64,000 nucleotides of DNA from Gemmatimonadota bacterium (GTDB taxonomy: Bacteria; Gemmatimonadota; Gemmatimonadetes; Longimicrobiales; Gaopeijiaceae). The stretch covers positions 37,845 to 101,844 of the forward strand of contig JACQVF010000034.1 in assembly GCA_016209885.1 (NCBI GenBank), read 5' to 3'. A model generated the notes under the pieces. That model had not been told where the DNA came from and searched no databases. It saw nothing but the letters and a program-made list of their open reading frames with translations. Shown in pieces: positions 7,780-17,681 of this stretch. Both the position numbers and the translations under genes were made by a program. The first letter of the stretch is position 1; the number at the start of each line of letters is the position of its first letter.

Positions 7780-9110
7780 TCGACGGTGCCCGCCACCCAT
7801 CCCGCGGTCTTCCCCTCCACCTCGATGAAGGAGCCGAGGCGCTGCGAGAGCGGATGGTCGACTCGCAGCGCCGCCAGCCCGCCCGCGACCGCGCGGGTGC
7901 TGCGGAAGCGCTGCTGCTCCGGCTGTAGCCAGAGCGCCGCCCGGGGGGAAAGGGCGAGTGATCGGCCCCCGATGGTGACGGGATACTCCAGCAGTGCCGC
8001 GTCGATGCCCGGGAAGCGGCGCGCGCCGTTGGCATAGCCGTGCAGCACGACGAAGAGGTTCACCCGCCCCTGCCGCAGGAAGACGTTCGCGTCGAGCGTG
8101 TAGCCGAACGAGGTCAGCAGGTGGCCCAGGCTCAGGTTGAAGGCGAGCCGCCGCCCGTCGAGCGCCTTGCGGGCGGCGAAGCCGCGGAGGCCGATCAGGT
8201 TGGGGTCGACGAAGTTGAGGAGCTGGAGCCAGCCCTGCAGCTCCAGGAAGTCCCGCTCCTCCCGGGTGAGATCGGCGGCCTTGATGTAGCGATCGATCCC
8301 CACGCCCGAGGGGTGAATGCCACGGGCTTCGTACGGCTCGTCCGCCCGGTGCAGGTCGTAGACCCAGGCGGTGAAATCATGCCCGGCGAAGTCGCGGACC
8401 TCGACGGCCGCACCCTCTGCTCGGGCCGCCTCGTCCGCCAACTTGTTTGCCCGGTTCGTGTGGCCAGAGAAGACGTACGCGGCGGAGTTCGCCCTCACGA
8501 GCCAGAGCAGCGGCAGGTGTGGCGCGGTGGTGCCGCGGAAGAAGCCGTTCTTCTCCAGCTCCTGCAGCAGCCGGTACCCGCCTTCGAGCCCGGCCGCGCT
8601 GAGGCGGACCTGCTCGGCGGGATGCTGGCGTTTCAGGCGGGCCAGATCCTCATCCTTCACGTGGCTGACGGCGATCGCCTCCGCCCCAATCTTGAAGTTG
8701 TAAACATCGTTATGGCTGTCGATCCCCCGATTACCCATGACCGCCCGGTGGTACTCTTCATGGAGCCAGGAATCGCCCAAGGGGAGGTAGGTGGCCAGGT
8801 AGTCGAACAGTACCACGGAGGACGCCATCAGCCGGCCGCCCTTGCCCCAGGCCTCGCGGATCGCCCGGTGCGACGCCTCGTAGAAACCCGCGCTGAGGGA
8901 GAGCGACTGCCGCATGCTGGGGACGCGCACGCCGTGCGCGAGGTTGTAGGGCGCGTCGAGCACGGGCAGATCCAGCCGCAACGGGAGAGCGGCCGGCGCG
9001 GGGGCGTGTCCGGCGGTCGCGGCAGGCGCCAGCGTATCCCCCGGCGGCACCTGCGCCACGGCGGGGAGGGCGGCGAGCGGCGGAAGGAGAAGAAGGGCGA
9101 GCCGGCGCAT
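7728..9110 (-). CDS. Exported, probably outer-membrane, protein of unknown function with HExxH
   Basis: 460 aa. Signal peptide (MRRLALLLLPPLAALPAVAQ), Ala/Pro linker to ~45, then a conserved-looking body. Residues ~105-130 read WLHEEYHRAVMGNRG, giving an HExxH motif (His117, Glu118, His121), which could be a metal site. The C-terminal ~150 residues alternate polar/hydrophobic and end VSVRLGVSTVLR, compatible with outer-membrane beta strands. I do not recognise the family; a metallopeptidase role is only a possibility. The start at 9110 puts the signal peptide at the N-terminus. The gene is divergent from the DUF5916 gene at 9309, with a 198-bp shared promoter region. Confidence 0.65.
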   Translation of the reverse strand: MRRLALLLLPPLAALPAVAQVPPGDTLAPAATAGHAPAPAALPLRLDLPVLDAPYNLAHGVRVPSMRQSLSLSAGFYEASHRAIREAWGKGGRLMASSVVLFDYLATYLPLGDSWLHEEYHRAVMGNRGIDSHNDVYNFKIGAEAIAVSHVKDEDLARLKRQHPAEQVRLSAAGLEGGYRLLQELEKNGFFRGTTAPHLPLLWLVRANSAAYVFSGHTNRANKLADEAARAEGAAVEVRDFAGHDFTAWVYDLHRADEPYEARGIHPSGVGIDRYIKAADLTREERDFLELQGWLQLLNFVDPNLIGLRGFAARKALDGRRLAFNLSLGHLLTSFGYTLDANVFLRQGRVNLFVVLHGYANGARRFPGIDAALLEYPVTIGGRSLALSPRAALWLQPEQQRFRSTRAVAGGLAALRVDHPLSQRLGSFIEVEGKTAGWVAGTVDLASNVSVRLGVSTVLR

Positions 9111-9308
9111 GGGCTTGGCTTTCCGAGGTCCTGGAACGAGCGGAGGGCAACATAGCGCTTCCACGGCGGCTCGACCATCCTCATCCGTCCCGTGTCCATC
9201 GCCCCATCTCGCTCTCACCGCCCCTTGCAACCTTGTCCGCGCTCCATGCTGTCCAAGGGAGAAGAGGCAAACGGTGACCATGGTTCAGCGCGACGGGACG
9301 CCGAGGGT

Positions 9309-12068
9309 ATGCCCGCGACGGTTCTGATCCAGTACGTGTGGCTGGTGAGCGCGTGGCTTCCGCCGGCGCTCTCCGGCGTCGCGCCCTGCGCGGCGTCGCC
9401 CTCGCCGTGTCGGAGCGCTGCGCGGCCGCCCGCGGCGGTGACGCGCCAGGGCGAGGTCCGGGACACGAGCGACGCGTCCGCGTCTGGGTCCGCGTCCGCG
9501 CCGCGCGTGGTCGCCGTGCGTGCGACGGAGCGCATCGTGGTGGACGGTGCCCTGGACGAGCCGGGCTGGCAGGCGGCGCAGGCGGTCACCGAGCTCACGC
9601 AACGCGACCCCAACGAGGGTGCGCCGCCGTCGGAGCGCACCGTCGTCCGCATCCTTTACGACCAGGACGCCATCTATGTGGGCGCGCGCATGCAGGACTC
9701 CGCGCCCGACTCGATCGTCGCTCGGTTGGGACGCCGTGACGCGCGCACCAATTCCGACCGCTTCACCTTCTACGTGGATCCCTATCTCGACCGTCGGTCG
9801 GGCTTCTATTTCTCGGTGGACGCGGCGGGCACCGTTGGCGATGGCGTCCTCTTCAACGACGATTGGGACGACGCTTCGTGGGACGGCGTGTGGGATGGCA
9901 GCGCGAGGCACGACGAAGAGGGGTGGACGGTCGAGATGCGCATCCCGTACTCGCAGCTGCGCTTCCACCCGAGGAGCCAGCACGTTTGGGGGACCAACGT
10001 CCGGCGCGAGATCGCTCGGAAGAACGAGGCAGACTACCTGGTCTTCACGCCCAGAAACGCCAGCGGCTTCGTCTCCCGCTTCGCGGAGCTGGTGGGTCTG
10101 GAGGGCATCGCGCTGCGTCCGCGGATCGAGGTGATGCCCTATCTCAGGACGAAGGCCGAGTACCTGCCCACACAGCCGGGGAACCCGTTCCATGATGGCT
10201 CACGCTATCTGCCTGGCGCGGGCGCGGACCTGAAACTGGGGATCGGCAGCAACCTGACGCTGGACGCCACGATCAATCCGGACTTCGGCCAGGTGGAAGT
10301 GGACCCGGCAGTCGTCAACCTGAGCGATATCGAGACCTTCTTCGAGGAGAGGCGGCCGTTCTTCATCGAGGGCTCGAGCGTCTTCGCCTTCGGGCGCGGG
10401 GGCGCGAACAGCTACTGGGGGTTCAACTGGGGCGACCCGCTCGTGTTCTATAGCCGGCGCATCGGCCGGGCGCCCCAGGGGAGCGTGCCGCCCTCGGATT
10501 TCGCGGACGTTCCCGAAGGTACCACGATCCTGGGTGCGGCGAAGCTGACGGGCCGGCTCGGTCGAGGTTTGAGGGTGGGCACCATCCACGCCGTGACCGC
10601 CCGCGAGTTCGCGGGCGTGGGGATGGCGGGGGAGCGCCGGCAGGTCGAGGTCGAGCCTGCGGCGTACTACGGCGTCGGGCGCGTGCAGCAGGAGTTCGCG
10701 GCGGGCCGGCACGGGATCGGTCTGCTGTCCACCGCCGCCGTGCGCGCTCTCGATGACCAGCGCCTCCGGGACGAGGTCAGCGACGGGGCGCTCGTGCTGG
10801 GTCTCGATGGCTGGAGCTTCTTCGGCGAGGAGAAGACGTGGGTGATCTCGGGCTGGGCGGCCGCCAGCCAGGTCCGCGGATCCGCGCGGCATATCACGAT
10901 CCTGCAGAGCAGTCCCCTCCACTACTTCCAGCGCCCGGACGCGCGCCACCTCCAGGTGGACAGCAGCGCGACGTCGCTCGCCGGGTACGCCGCGCGCGTC
11001 TCCGTGAACAAGCAGAAGGGGAACGTCGTCTTCAACTCGGCGCTGGGCGTGATCGATCCGGGTTTTGACGTGAATGACCTCGGCTTCCTCTGGCTCACGG
11101 ACGTGGTCAACGGGCACATCGCCATGGGGTACCGCTGGACGCAGCCGGGCAGGGTGCTCCGCAGCGCTCACGTGACCGGCGCCGTGTTCGGCAGTCGCGA
11201 CCTCGATGGCAACACGGTCGGGTGGGGGGTGTTCCAGAACTGGTCGGCCCAGTTCCTGAACTACTGGAGCGTGAACGGATTCTGGGCGTACAACCCGGAG
11301 TCGGTGAACAATCGGCGCACGCGGGGCGGGCCGCTCACGCTGAACCCGCGGGGCGGAGAGATGGGCCTCGGCGTGGGCTCCGACAGCCGTAGGACATGGG
11401 TGTTCGACGCGTGGGCGGGCGGTGGCCGCTACGCCGAGCGCTCGCGGGCGTCCTGGAACGTGATGATCGGCGTCGAGTGGAAGCCCGCGCCCGACCTGTC
11501 TCTGCGCGTGAGGCCCATCCTGAACCGCCAACGCACGGCGAGCCAGTGGATCGGCTCGTTCGGGGACGCCACGGCCACCGCGACGTTCGGCCGGCGCTAC
11601 GTCTTCGCCGATCTCGAGCAGACCGAGCTGTCGGCGAGCGTGCGACTGGACTGGACGTTCACGCCGAAGCTGAGCCTGCAGTTCTACGGCCAGCCACTCA
11701 TCTCCGTGGGCGATTACGAGGACTTCAAGGAGCTGGCGCGGCCGCGGAGCTACGCGTTCCGCGTGTACGGAGAGGACGGCTCGAGCGTCGAGGAAGGGAC
11801 ATACCGGGCGAACCCCGACGGGCCGGCGGGCCCGGCGCGTCCCATCCAGCTCTGGAACCCGGACTTCAACTTCAAGTCGCTGCGCGGCAACGCCGTGCTC
11901 CGCTGGGAGTACCGGCCGGGCTCCGCGCTCTACCTGGTCTGGACGCAGCGGCGCTCGGATATGGAGGACCGGCCGGAGTTCCGGATCGGCGACTCCCTGG
12001 AGCGCCTGTGGCGCGCGAAGCCCGAGAACATCCTGATGCTCAAGGCGACGTACTGGTGGAGCCCGTGA
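9309..12068 (+). CDS. CBM9-like/DUF5916 outer-membrane protein
   Basis: 919 aa. Signal sequence (~1-30), low-complexity Ala/Ser linker, then a CBM9-like domain (~70-270) starting RIVVDGALDEPGWQAA and including VRILYDQDAIYVGARM and DPYLDRRSGFYFSVDAAG. After this comes the DUF5916 region with DATINPDFGQVEVDPAVVNLSDIETFFEERRPFFIEG and a long C-terminal section of amphipathic strands typical of an outer-membrane barrel. Function unknown; such proteins are common in Gemmatimonadota and Bacteroidota and often lie near peptidases or TonB receptors. The ATG at 9309 is chosen because it starts the signal sequence; the frame is open further upstream. A paralogue lies at 17682-19970. Confidence 0.8.
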   Translation: MPATVLIQYVWLVSAWLPPALSGVAPCAASPSPCRSAARPPAAVTRQGEVRDTSDASASGSASAPRVVAVRATERIVVDGALDEPGWQAAQAVTELTQRDPNEGAPPSERTVVRILYDQDAIYVGARMQDSAPDSIVARLGRRDARTNSDRFTFYVDPYLDRRSGFYFSVDAAGTVGDGVLFNDDWDDASWDGVWDGSARHDEEGWTVEMRIPYSQLRFHPRSQHVWGTNVRREIARKNEADYLVFTPRNASGFVSRFAELVGLEGIALRPRIEVMPYLRTKAEYLPTQPGNPFHDGSRYLPGAGADLKLGIGSNLTLDATINPDFGQVEVDPAVVNLSDIETFFEERRPFFIEGSSVFAFGRGGANSYWGFNWGDPLVFYSRRIGRAPQGSVPPSDFADVPEGTTILGAAKLTGRLGRGLRVGTIHAVTAREFAGVGMAGERRQVEVEPAAYYGVGRVQQEFAAGRHGIGLLSTAAVRALDDQRLRDEVSDGALVLGLDGWSFFGEEKTWVISGWAAASQVRGSARHITILQSSPLHYFQRPDARHLQVDSSATSLAGYAARVSVNKQKGNVVFNSALGVIDPGFDVNDLGFLWLTDVVNGHIAMGYRWTQPGRVLRSAHVTGAVFGSRDLDGNTVGWGVFQNWSAQFLNYWSVNGFWAYNPESVNNRRTRGGPLTLNPRGGEMGLGVGSDSRRTWVFDAWAGGGRYAERSRASWNVMIGVEWKPAPDLSLRVRPILNRQRTASQWIGSFGDATATATFGRRYVFADLEQTELSASVRLDWTFTPKLSLQFYGQPLISVGDYEDFKELARPRSYAFRVYGEDGSSVEEGTYRANPDGPAGPARPIQLWNPDFNFKSLRGNAVLRWEYRPGSALYLVWTQRRSDMEDRPEFRIGDSLERLWRAKPENILMLKATYWWSP

Positions 12069-12287
12069 GGCCGCTGTAGTGCACTTCGTTGGCCACGATC
12101 CGGCCGTCGGGGCGTCTCCAGGAGACCCACGGCCAGGATCCCCCCTCGGCACGCCCGGGCCGCCGCCCGGTTGCCCCCGGTTTGTGTCTTGCTTGCGAGG
12201 AGAGGGGAGCGGCAGTAATTTGGACCGTTTCCTCGGCAAAGGATGTCGCTCTCGAACCGACGCCACGCACTCTCGGGAGGTTCCGCC

Positions 12288-15200
12288 ATGGACCGTCGAA
12301 CTCACCCACGAAGCTGGCCCCTCGGGGGCCTCGTCGTACTGCTGTCCTTCTACCTCTCAGCCTGCGGGGGGCAGCCGCCGTCGCAGGCGCCTCTGGCCGC
12401 CACGGTCGACCAATCCTATCTGAGCCTTCTGAGCTGGCGCTCCATCGGTCCGTCGCGGGGCGGCCGCGTCACGACGGTGGCGGGAGACCCGGTGAACAAG
12501 CTGGTCTTCTACCAGGGTGCGACGGGCGGAGGCGTCTGGAAGACCGATGACGGCGGGCTCACCTGGCGCAGCGTTTCCGACGGGTACTTCGGCACCGGTT
12601 CGGTGGGCGCGGTGGCGGTGGCGCCGTCGAATCCCAACGTGGTCTACGTGGGGATGGGCGAGGCGTGCCTGCGCGGAAACGTGTCGCATGGCGATGGCGT
12701 CTACAAGTCGACCGACGCCGGAAAGACCTGGACGCGGGTCGGCCTCGAGGCAACGCGCCACGTCGGGCGCATTGTCATCCACCCGAGGAACCCCGACATC
12801 GCGTACGTGGCGGCGCTGGGCGACGTCTTTGGCCCCAGCCCCGACCGCGGCGTCTACCGCACGAGGGACGGCGGCCGCACCTGGGAGAAGATCCTCTATC
12901 GGGATGAGAACACCGGGGGCATCGACATCACGATGGATCCCAACAACCCGCAGGTGATCTACGCCTCGTTGCTCCAGGAGCGCCGGTTCCCGTGGGGGCT
13001 CCTGACCGCCGGCCCGGGCAGCGGGTTCTTCAAGACGACGGACGGCGGCAACACCTGGAGCGAGCTGAGCGAGCGGCCCGGCCTGCCGACGGGAATGAAG
13101 GGCCGCACCGGCATAACGCTCTCACCAGCCCGTGCGAATCGTGTCTGGGCCATCGTCGACGGCGGGACGGGAAAGAAAGGCGTCTTCCGCTCCGACGACG
13201 GCGGTGCGACCTGGCGGCTGGTGAGCGACAAGGCCGATCTGACCCAGCGGCCCTCGTACTACCATCACATCTTCGCCGACCCCAAGGATGCGAACACCGT
13301 CTACGTCCTCAACACGGGCCTGTGGAAGTCGACGGACGGGGGCGGGACGTGGAGCCGCATCCCGACGCCGCATGGCGACAACCACGACCTGTGGATCGAT
13401 CCCCAGGATCCGCAGCGCATGGTCGAGGCGAACGACGGCGGCGCCACGGTGAGCTACAACGGGGGGAAGTCCTGGTCCACGCTGCTCAACCAGCCGACGG
13501 CCCAGCTCTACCACGTGATCGCCGACAACCAGGTCCCCTACCGGGTCTACGCGGCGCAGCAGGACAACACCACAATCTCGCTGCCCAGCCGCTCCGACTA
13601 CGGACGGGTCACGCTGGAGGAGTGGTACACGGTGGGCGGCGGCGAGGCGGGCTACATCGCGCCGAACACGAAGGATCCCAACATCGTCTACGCCGCCGAT
13701 CACCACTTCCTCTACCGTTACGACCACCGGACCCGTCAGACCCGCGACATCTCGCCGAACCCGGAAACCTACTACGGGTGGGGCGCCGCCGACAAGTTGT
13801 ACCGATTCTGGTGGACTTATCCGGTGGCCACGTCGCCGCACGACCCGAACGTGCTGTACGCCACGTCGCAGTACGTCCACAAGACCACGAACGAGGGCCA
13901 GAGCTGGGAGATCATCAGCCCGGACCTCACGCGCCACGATCCCAAGACCCTGGAGAAGACGCCGGGCTACGGGCACATGGAGCCCGGAGAGTACTGGGGT
14001 CCGCTGACGCGAGAGACGTACGGTCCCGAGTGGTACGCCACGATCTTCGCCTTCGCCGAATCCCCGGCGAAAGCGGGCGTGCTCTGGGCGGGCTCGGACG
14101 ACGGGTACATCCAGGTCTCGCGCGATAACGGGAAGAACTGGACGAACGTCACGCCGCCGGATCTTCCCGAGTTCGCGCTCATGAGCATCATCGATCCCTC
14201 GCCGCACGATGCCGCCGCGGCGTACGTCGCGGCCACGCGGTACAAGCTCCAGGATCGCAAGCCGTATCTCTACAAGACGGCCGACTACGGGCAGAGCTGG
14301 ACCAAGATCGTGGAGGGGATCCCGGACGACGGGCACCACTTCACCCGCGTGATTCGCGAGGATCCAGGCCGGCGCGGCCTCCTGTACGCGGGCACCGAGG
14401 CTGGCGTCTACGTCTCGTTTGACGACGGCGCCCACTGGCAGTCGCTCCAGCTCAACCTTCCCGTGGTGCCGGTTCACGATATGGTCGTCAAGGACGGCGA
14501 CCTCGCGGTGGCGACGCACGGCCGGTCCTTCTGGATCCTGGATAACGTGGCGCTGCTTCACCAGTTCAGCGACGCCGCCCTCGCCGAGCCGGTCCACCTG
14601 TTCCAGCCGAAGACGACGATCCGCTTCCGGGCCCGCGCCTCGCTGACCGGCCGCAACTCCGGAAACATCGGCTTCGGGGACAACCCGCCCGACGGCGTGG
14701 TCATTCCGTACTACTTCAAGGAGAAGCCGGCGGGCGAGGTCACGCTGGCGATCCAGCGCGAGCTCGCGGGAGGCCAGACCGAGGTGGTGCGGACCTTCTC
14801 GAGCGAGAAGGAGGAGGCGGCGGAGGAGCCCGGATTCTTCGAGGAATCCGGCGGAAGCGGGAAGGTGGCGGCCGAGGCCGGGGCGCACGCCTTCAACTGG
14901 GACGTGCGCTATCCGGGCGCGGACGTGCTCCCCGACGCGGTCTTTCAGGGCAGCACCGAGGGCCCGCTGGCGCCTCCCGGCACGTATCGGGTCGAGCTCG
15001 CCGCGGGAGGCCAGACCTACACCCAGTCGTTCCAGATCGTCCGGGATCCCCGGATCGCCTTCACGGACCCCGATCTCGTCGCGCAGTTCGAGTTCCTGAT
15101 CTCCGTCCGCGACAAGCTCACGGAGACCATGAACGTGGTGCGGAAGATGCGCGACATGAGGAAGCGGGCCCAGGAGCTCGTCCAGGCCGCGGGCGGGCAG

Positions 15201-15503
15201 GATCGCCAGGCCCTCGAGCAAGCGCTCCAGGCGCTGAACGACAAGCTCTATCCCCTCGAGGAGCGGCTGGTGCAGTTCCGGGCGCGCGCCAACCAGGATC
15301 TGCTGAACTACGCGACGGGGATCGACAGCAAGCTTGCGCGCCTGAACGTCTTCGCCTCGATGGCCGACGCTCCGCCGACGCAGGGCGAGCGGGACCTCTT
15401 CCAGCGCCTGTCCGACGGCGTCGCCGAGCGGGCGAGAGCGTTGGAGGAAGTCGAGCGAAACGAGTATGCCGCGCTGCTGAAACTGGCGGGTGCCGAAAGC
15501 TGA
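12288..15503 (+). CDS. BNR/VPS10 (sortilin-like) repeat lipoprotein
   Basis: 1071 aa. Lipoprotein signal with lipobox LSAC (Cys26). The body holds at least eleven Asp-box (BNR) motifs of the form SxDGGxTW between residues ~70 and ~770, for example KTDDGGLTWRSV, RTRDGGRTWEKI, KSTDGGGTWSRI and VSRDNGKNWTNV. They predict one or two large beta-propellers like VPS10/sortilin domains. The C-terminal ~200 residues hold an Ig-like strand region (PGTYRVELAAGGQTYTQSF) and a helical segment. These proteins are annotated as glycosyl hydrolases, but catalysis is unproven and I see no sialidase arginine triad. GGGAGG lies 7 bases before the ATG; a terminator follows. Confidence 0.85.
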   Translation: MDRRTHPRSWPLGGLVVLLSFYLSACGGQPPSQAPLAATVDQSYLSLLSWRSIGPSRGGRVTTVAGDPVNKLVFYQGATGGGVWKTDDGGLTWRSVSDGYFGTGSVGAVAVAPSNPNVVYVGMGEACLRGNVSHGDGVYKSTDAGKTWTRVGLEATRHVGRIVIHPRNPDIAYVAALGDVFGPSPDRGVYRTRDGGRTWEKILYRDENTGGIDITMDPNNPQVIYASLLQERRFPWGLLTAGPGSGFFKTTDGGNTWSELSERPGLPTGMKGRTGITLSPARANRVWAIVDGGTGKKGVFRSDDGGATWRLVSDKADLTQRPSYYHHIFADPKDANTVYVLNTGLWKSTDGGGTWSRIPTPHGDNHDLWIDPQDPQRMVEANDGGATVSYNGGKSWSTLLNQPTAQLYHVIADNQVPYRVYAAQQDNTTISLPSRSDYGRVTLEEWYTVGGGEAGYIAPNTKDPNIVYAADHHFLYRYDHRTRQTRDISPNPETYYGWGAADKLYRFWWTYPVATSPHDPNVLYATSQYVHKTTNEGQSWEIISPDLTRHDPKTLEKTPGYGHMEPGEYWGPLTRETYGPEWYATIFAFAESPAKAGVLWAGSDDGYIQVSRDNGKNWTNVTPPDLPEFALMSIIDPSPHDAAAAYVAATRYKLQDRKPYLYKTADYGQSWTKIVEGIPDDGHHFTRVIREDPGRRGLLYAGTEAGVYVSFDDGAHWQSLQLNLPVVPVHDMVVKDGDLAVATHGRSFWILDNVALLHQFSDAALAEPVHLFQPKTTIRFRARASLTGRNSGNIGFGDNPPDGVVIPYYFKEKPAGEVTLAIQRELAGGQTEVVRTFSSEKEEAAEEPGFFEESGGSGKVAAEAGAHAFNWDVRYPGADVLPDAVFQGSTEGPLAPPGTYRVELAAGGQTYTQSFQIVRDPRIAFTDPDLVAQFEFLISVRDKLTETMNVVRKMRDMRKRAQELVQAAGGQDRQALEQALQALNDKLYPLEERLVQFRARANQDLLNYATGIDSKLARLNVFASMADAPPTQGERDLFQRLSDGVAERARALEEVERNEYAALLKLAGAES

Positions 15504-15525
15504 GTCATCGCGCGCGGTTTTACAC

Positions 15526-15562
15526 GGGCCGGAGCTCGCCGGGTGGCGGGCTCCGGCCTTTT
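15526..15562 (+). terminator. Rho-independent terminator after the BNR lipoprotein gene
   Basis: GC-rich stem (526-540 against 545-558 of the 15,xxx numbering, roughly GGGCCGGAGC with GCTCCGGCC) with a GGGT loop, followed directly by TTTT. It lies 23 bases after the stop codon and also near the 3' end of the convergent radical-SAM gene. Confidence 0.75.
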
Positions 15563-15597
15563 GCGCTGCCTGCCGCGTCAGGGCGCCGAACCTGATC

Positions 15598-17202
15598 TCA
15601 GCCGTGAGCAAGCTTGCTCACCGCTCGTGCAACCTTCCCGGCTCGCCGGGCCGAAAGCGCGACCGTCTCCCCCCGCTGCTTCGCGAGATACGCCTGGGGG
15701 TCATGAACCAGCGCTCCGGGCGGCAGGAAGGCCCACAGGGGGCCGAGATCCCGCTTCATGCGCTCCACGTAGAACGCGGGTAGCTCGCTGGTCTCGCCCT
15801 CGAAGAAAGCCCGCACCGACCGATCGGTGTCGAGCAGACGGCGTATGGCGGTGTGATACCTGATCCGGCCGAACCCCTCCGACGAGATCGCGCGCACGGC
15901 GTTCACCCACGTGGCGAAGCCCGGCTGGGTACCCCGGGCGCGGCGGGCGATGGTCTTCCAGGAGAACGAGTACTTCGACAGGTCGATCAGCCGATCGTAG
16001 AAGTCCGGCCACTTGTAGTGCTTCGGCCGCACGTTCATCGCCTGATTGTTGTTGAGAAAGTGGAACGGGAAGGGGAGCACCCGCCCGGCCCGCTGCAGCT
16101 CGAGGTTGAGCGGCGCGGCCTCGCCGAAGGCGCTGAGTAGCGAATATGCCGGGAACGCGCCCGGCGTCCGGTCGAGGAACCGCTTGGTCAGCTCGAACGG
16201 CTCGCTGCCGCTGTCGTCATCCAGGCCCAGCACGAAGTTCGTCTGGACGTAGGGGATATGCTCCAGGATCAGGTTCACGTGCTCGGAGACCTGTTCGACC
16301 TTGTCCAGCCCCTGCTTGCGGCCGGTCTTCGCCTTGTTGCCCAGCGAGAACCAGGACTCGATCCCCGGCAGCATGGCCTTGAACCCGGCGGCGCGCAGCC
16401 GCTTCAGGTTGGGCTCCGAGAGCAGCGAGAGAGTGCTCTCGGCGCCGAACGAGACGATCCCCGGCCGGACCGCATCCTCGATAGCCGTCAGGAAGTCGTC
16501 GAACCGCACGCCGAAGTTGGGGTCGTGCCAGCCTACGTATGGGCGCGGCACCGTCTTCACGAGGAAGCGCAGGTCCTCCCGGATCTGGTCGCAGCTCATG
16601 GGCTGGTAGTCCACGACCGAGTCGATGCAGAAGCTGCAGGTGTACGGGCACCCCAGGCTCCCGATCATCGGGACGATCTTGATCCGCGTGGGGCACTTGG
16701 CGAGGGTCGGCGCGATGAACTTCCAACGTTCGCGGACGCCCGGGAGATGTGAAGGCTGCCGCAGGGCGTTCAGGTGGACGCCGAGCGGGCGATGGGGCGC
16801 GCAGTCCTTCAGCACCTCCGCGATGGTCGTCTTGTCGGTGAAGCCCAGGACGTAGTCGAAGTACTTCCGCGCGTCATCCGGGTAGCAGCGCGCGTGCGGC
16901 CCGCCGAGGACGGTGACGGCGCCGCGCTGGCGGAACATGCTGCTGATCGCGTAGGCCAGCTGGGCGGCCTGCGTGAACGCGCCGATGAAGAGGAGATCCG
17001 TCTGTGCGGGCAGCTCCGCCAGGAGGTCCTCGAAGCCCGTGTAGCAGACGAACGTGACGTCGTGGCCGTTCTCCTCGCACCAGACGGCGACGGCCTGCGG
17101 CATGACGCTCGCCAGGCTGGGATTCATCACTCGCGGATACAGAGCCCGCGTGGGAGCCCGCGCGACGAGATCTAGAATCCCGACCCTGAGCGGCTTTCCC
17201 AT
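15598..17202 (-). CDS. B12-binding-domain radical SAM protein
   Basis: 534 aa. An N-terminal cobalamin-binding-like Rossmann domain (~5-140; includes TDLLFIGAFTQAAQLAYAIS and VLGGPHARCYPDDA) is followed by a radical SAM core with the [4Fe-4S] motif GCPYTCSFC (Cys185, Cys189, Cys192), then a variable C-terminal domain. Such enzymes use S-adenosylmethionine and often cobalamin for methylations or rearrangements. The substrate is unknown and no biosynthetic neighbours suggest one. The start at 17202 has a strong AAGGAGGAG site; an in-frame start at 17250 lacks one. Confidence 0.85.
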   Translation of the reverse strand: MGKPLRVGILDLVARAPTRALYPRVMNPSLASVMPQAVAVWCEENGHDVTFVCYTGFEDLLAELPAQTDLLFIGAFTQAAQLAYAISSMFRQRGAVTVLGGPHARCYPDDARKYFDYVLGFTDKTTIAEVLKDCAPHRPLGVHLNALRQPSHLPGVRERWKFIAPTLAKCPTRIKIVPMIGSLGCPYTCSFCIDSVVDYQPMSCDQIREDLRFLVKTVPRPYVGWHDPNFGVRFDDFLTAIEDAVRPGIVSFGAESTLSLLSEPNLKRLRAAGFKAMLPGIESWFSLGNKAKTGRKQGLDKVEQVSEHVNLILEHIPYVQTNFVLGLDDDSGSEPFELTKRFLDRTPGAFPAYSLLSAFGEAAPLNLELQRAGRVLPFPFHFLNNNQAMNVRPKHYKWPDFYDRLIDLSKYSFSWKTIARRARGTQPGFATWVNAVRAISSEGFGRIRYHTAIRRLLDTDRSVRAFFEGETSELPAFYVERMKRDLGPLWAFLPPGALVHDPQAYLAKQRGETVALSARRAGKVARAVSKLAHG

Positions 17203-17681
17203 ACCTGGTTTCTCCTCCTTGCCGCAAGAATGGCGTGCGGCGGCGTCCATGAGCCAGAAGGGATGGCGCCGCCGGCCTTTAAAGGTGGTCTTCAGGTCGG
17301 CTTAGCGCCAGACTTCTCCAGCCATCACGGCCGCAGCCCCGATGTGCCGGGGGGAAGGCGGCGGCCCTCGAACACAAAGGCGTTTCAATATCCGCGGCCG
17401 GAGCAGGGCCGGCGAGGCCGGGGCCGCACGCGTCCCGGCGGCGACGTCGCGATCCCTGCCGTCCCCCGTAACGCGAGCGGATGGCAGCACGAATGTAGTC
17501 GAGTTCTTGCGGATACGGGCCGGAGCTCGGAGGACGAACATAGGGTGGTAGCGGAGCCGCGAGCTGGCGTTTGGCTGCGTGTGGTCGCCGTTCCAGGGAT
17601 GCTCGGCCCGGTCGCCGTAGTCCATCTCGCCCCCGTAGTACGCGTCGCGCGCGGCCTCAAGGAACTCCTCCACCAGCTAGC
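17203..17681. other. Intergenic stretch, possible small relic
   Basis: 479 bases between two minus-strand genes. On the minus strand a frame beginning just after the stop of the upstream DUF5916 gene reads EEFLEAARDAYYGGEMDYGDRAEHPWNGDHT and then becomes Arg/Pro-rich to 17,302. The first ~35 residues look protein-like, but I recognise no family and there is no ribosome binding site. The 5' end of the stretch carries the leader of the radical-SAM gene. Confidence 0.35.

Noticed and set aside
10200..15611. Minus-strand open frames of 701 and 829 codons
   Set aside because: Mirror images of the DUF5916 and BNR genes, biased composition, no ribosome sites; shadows.
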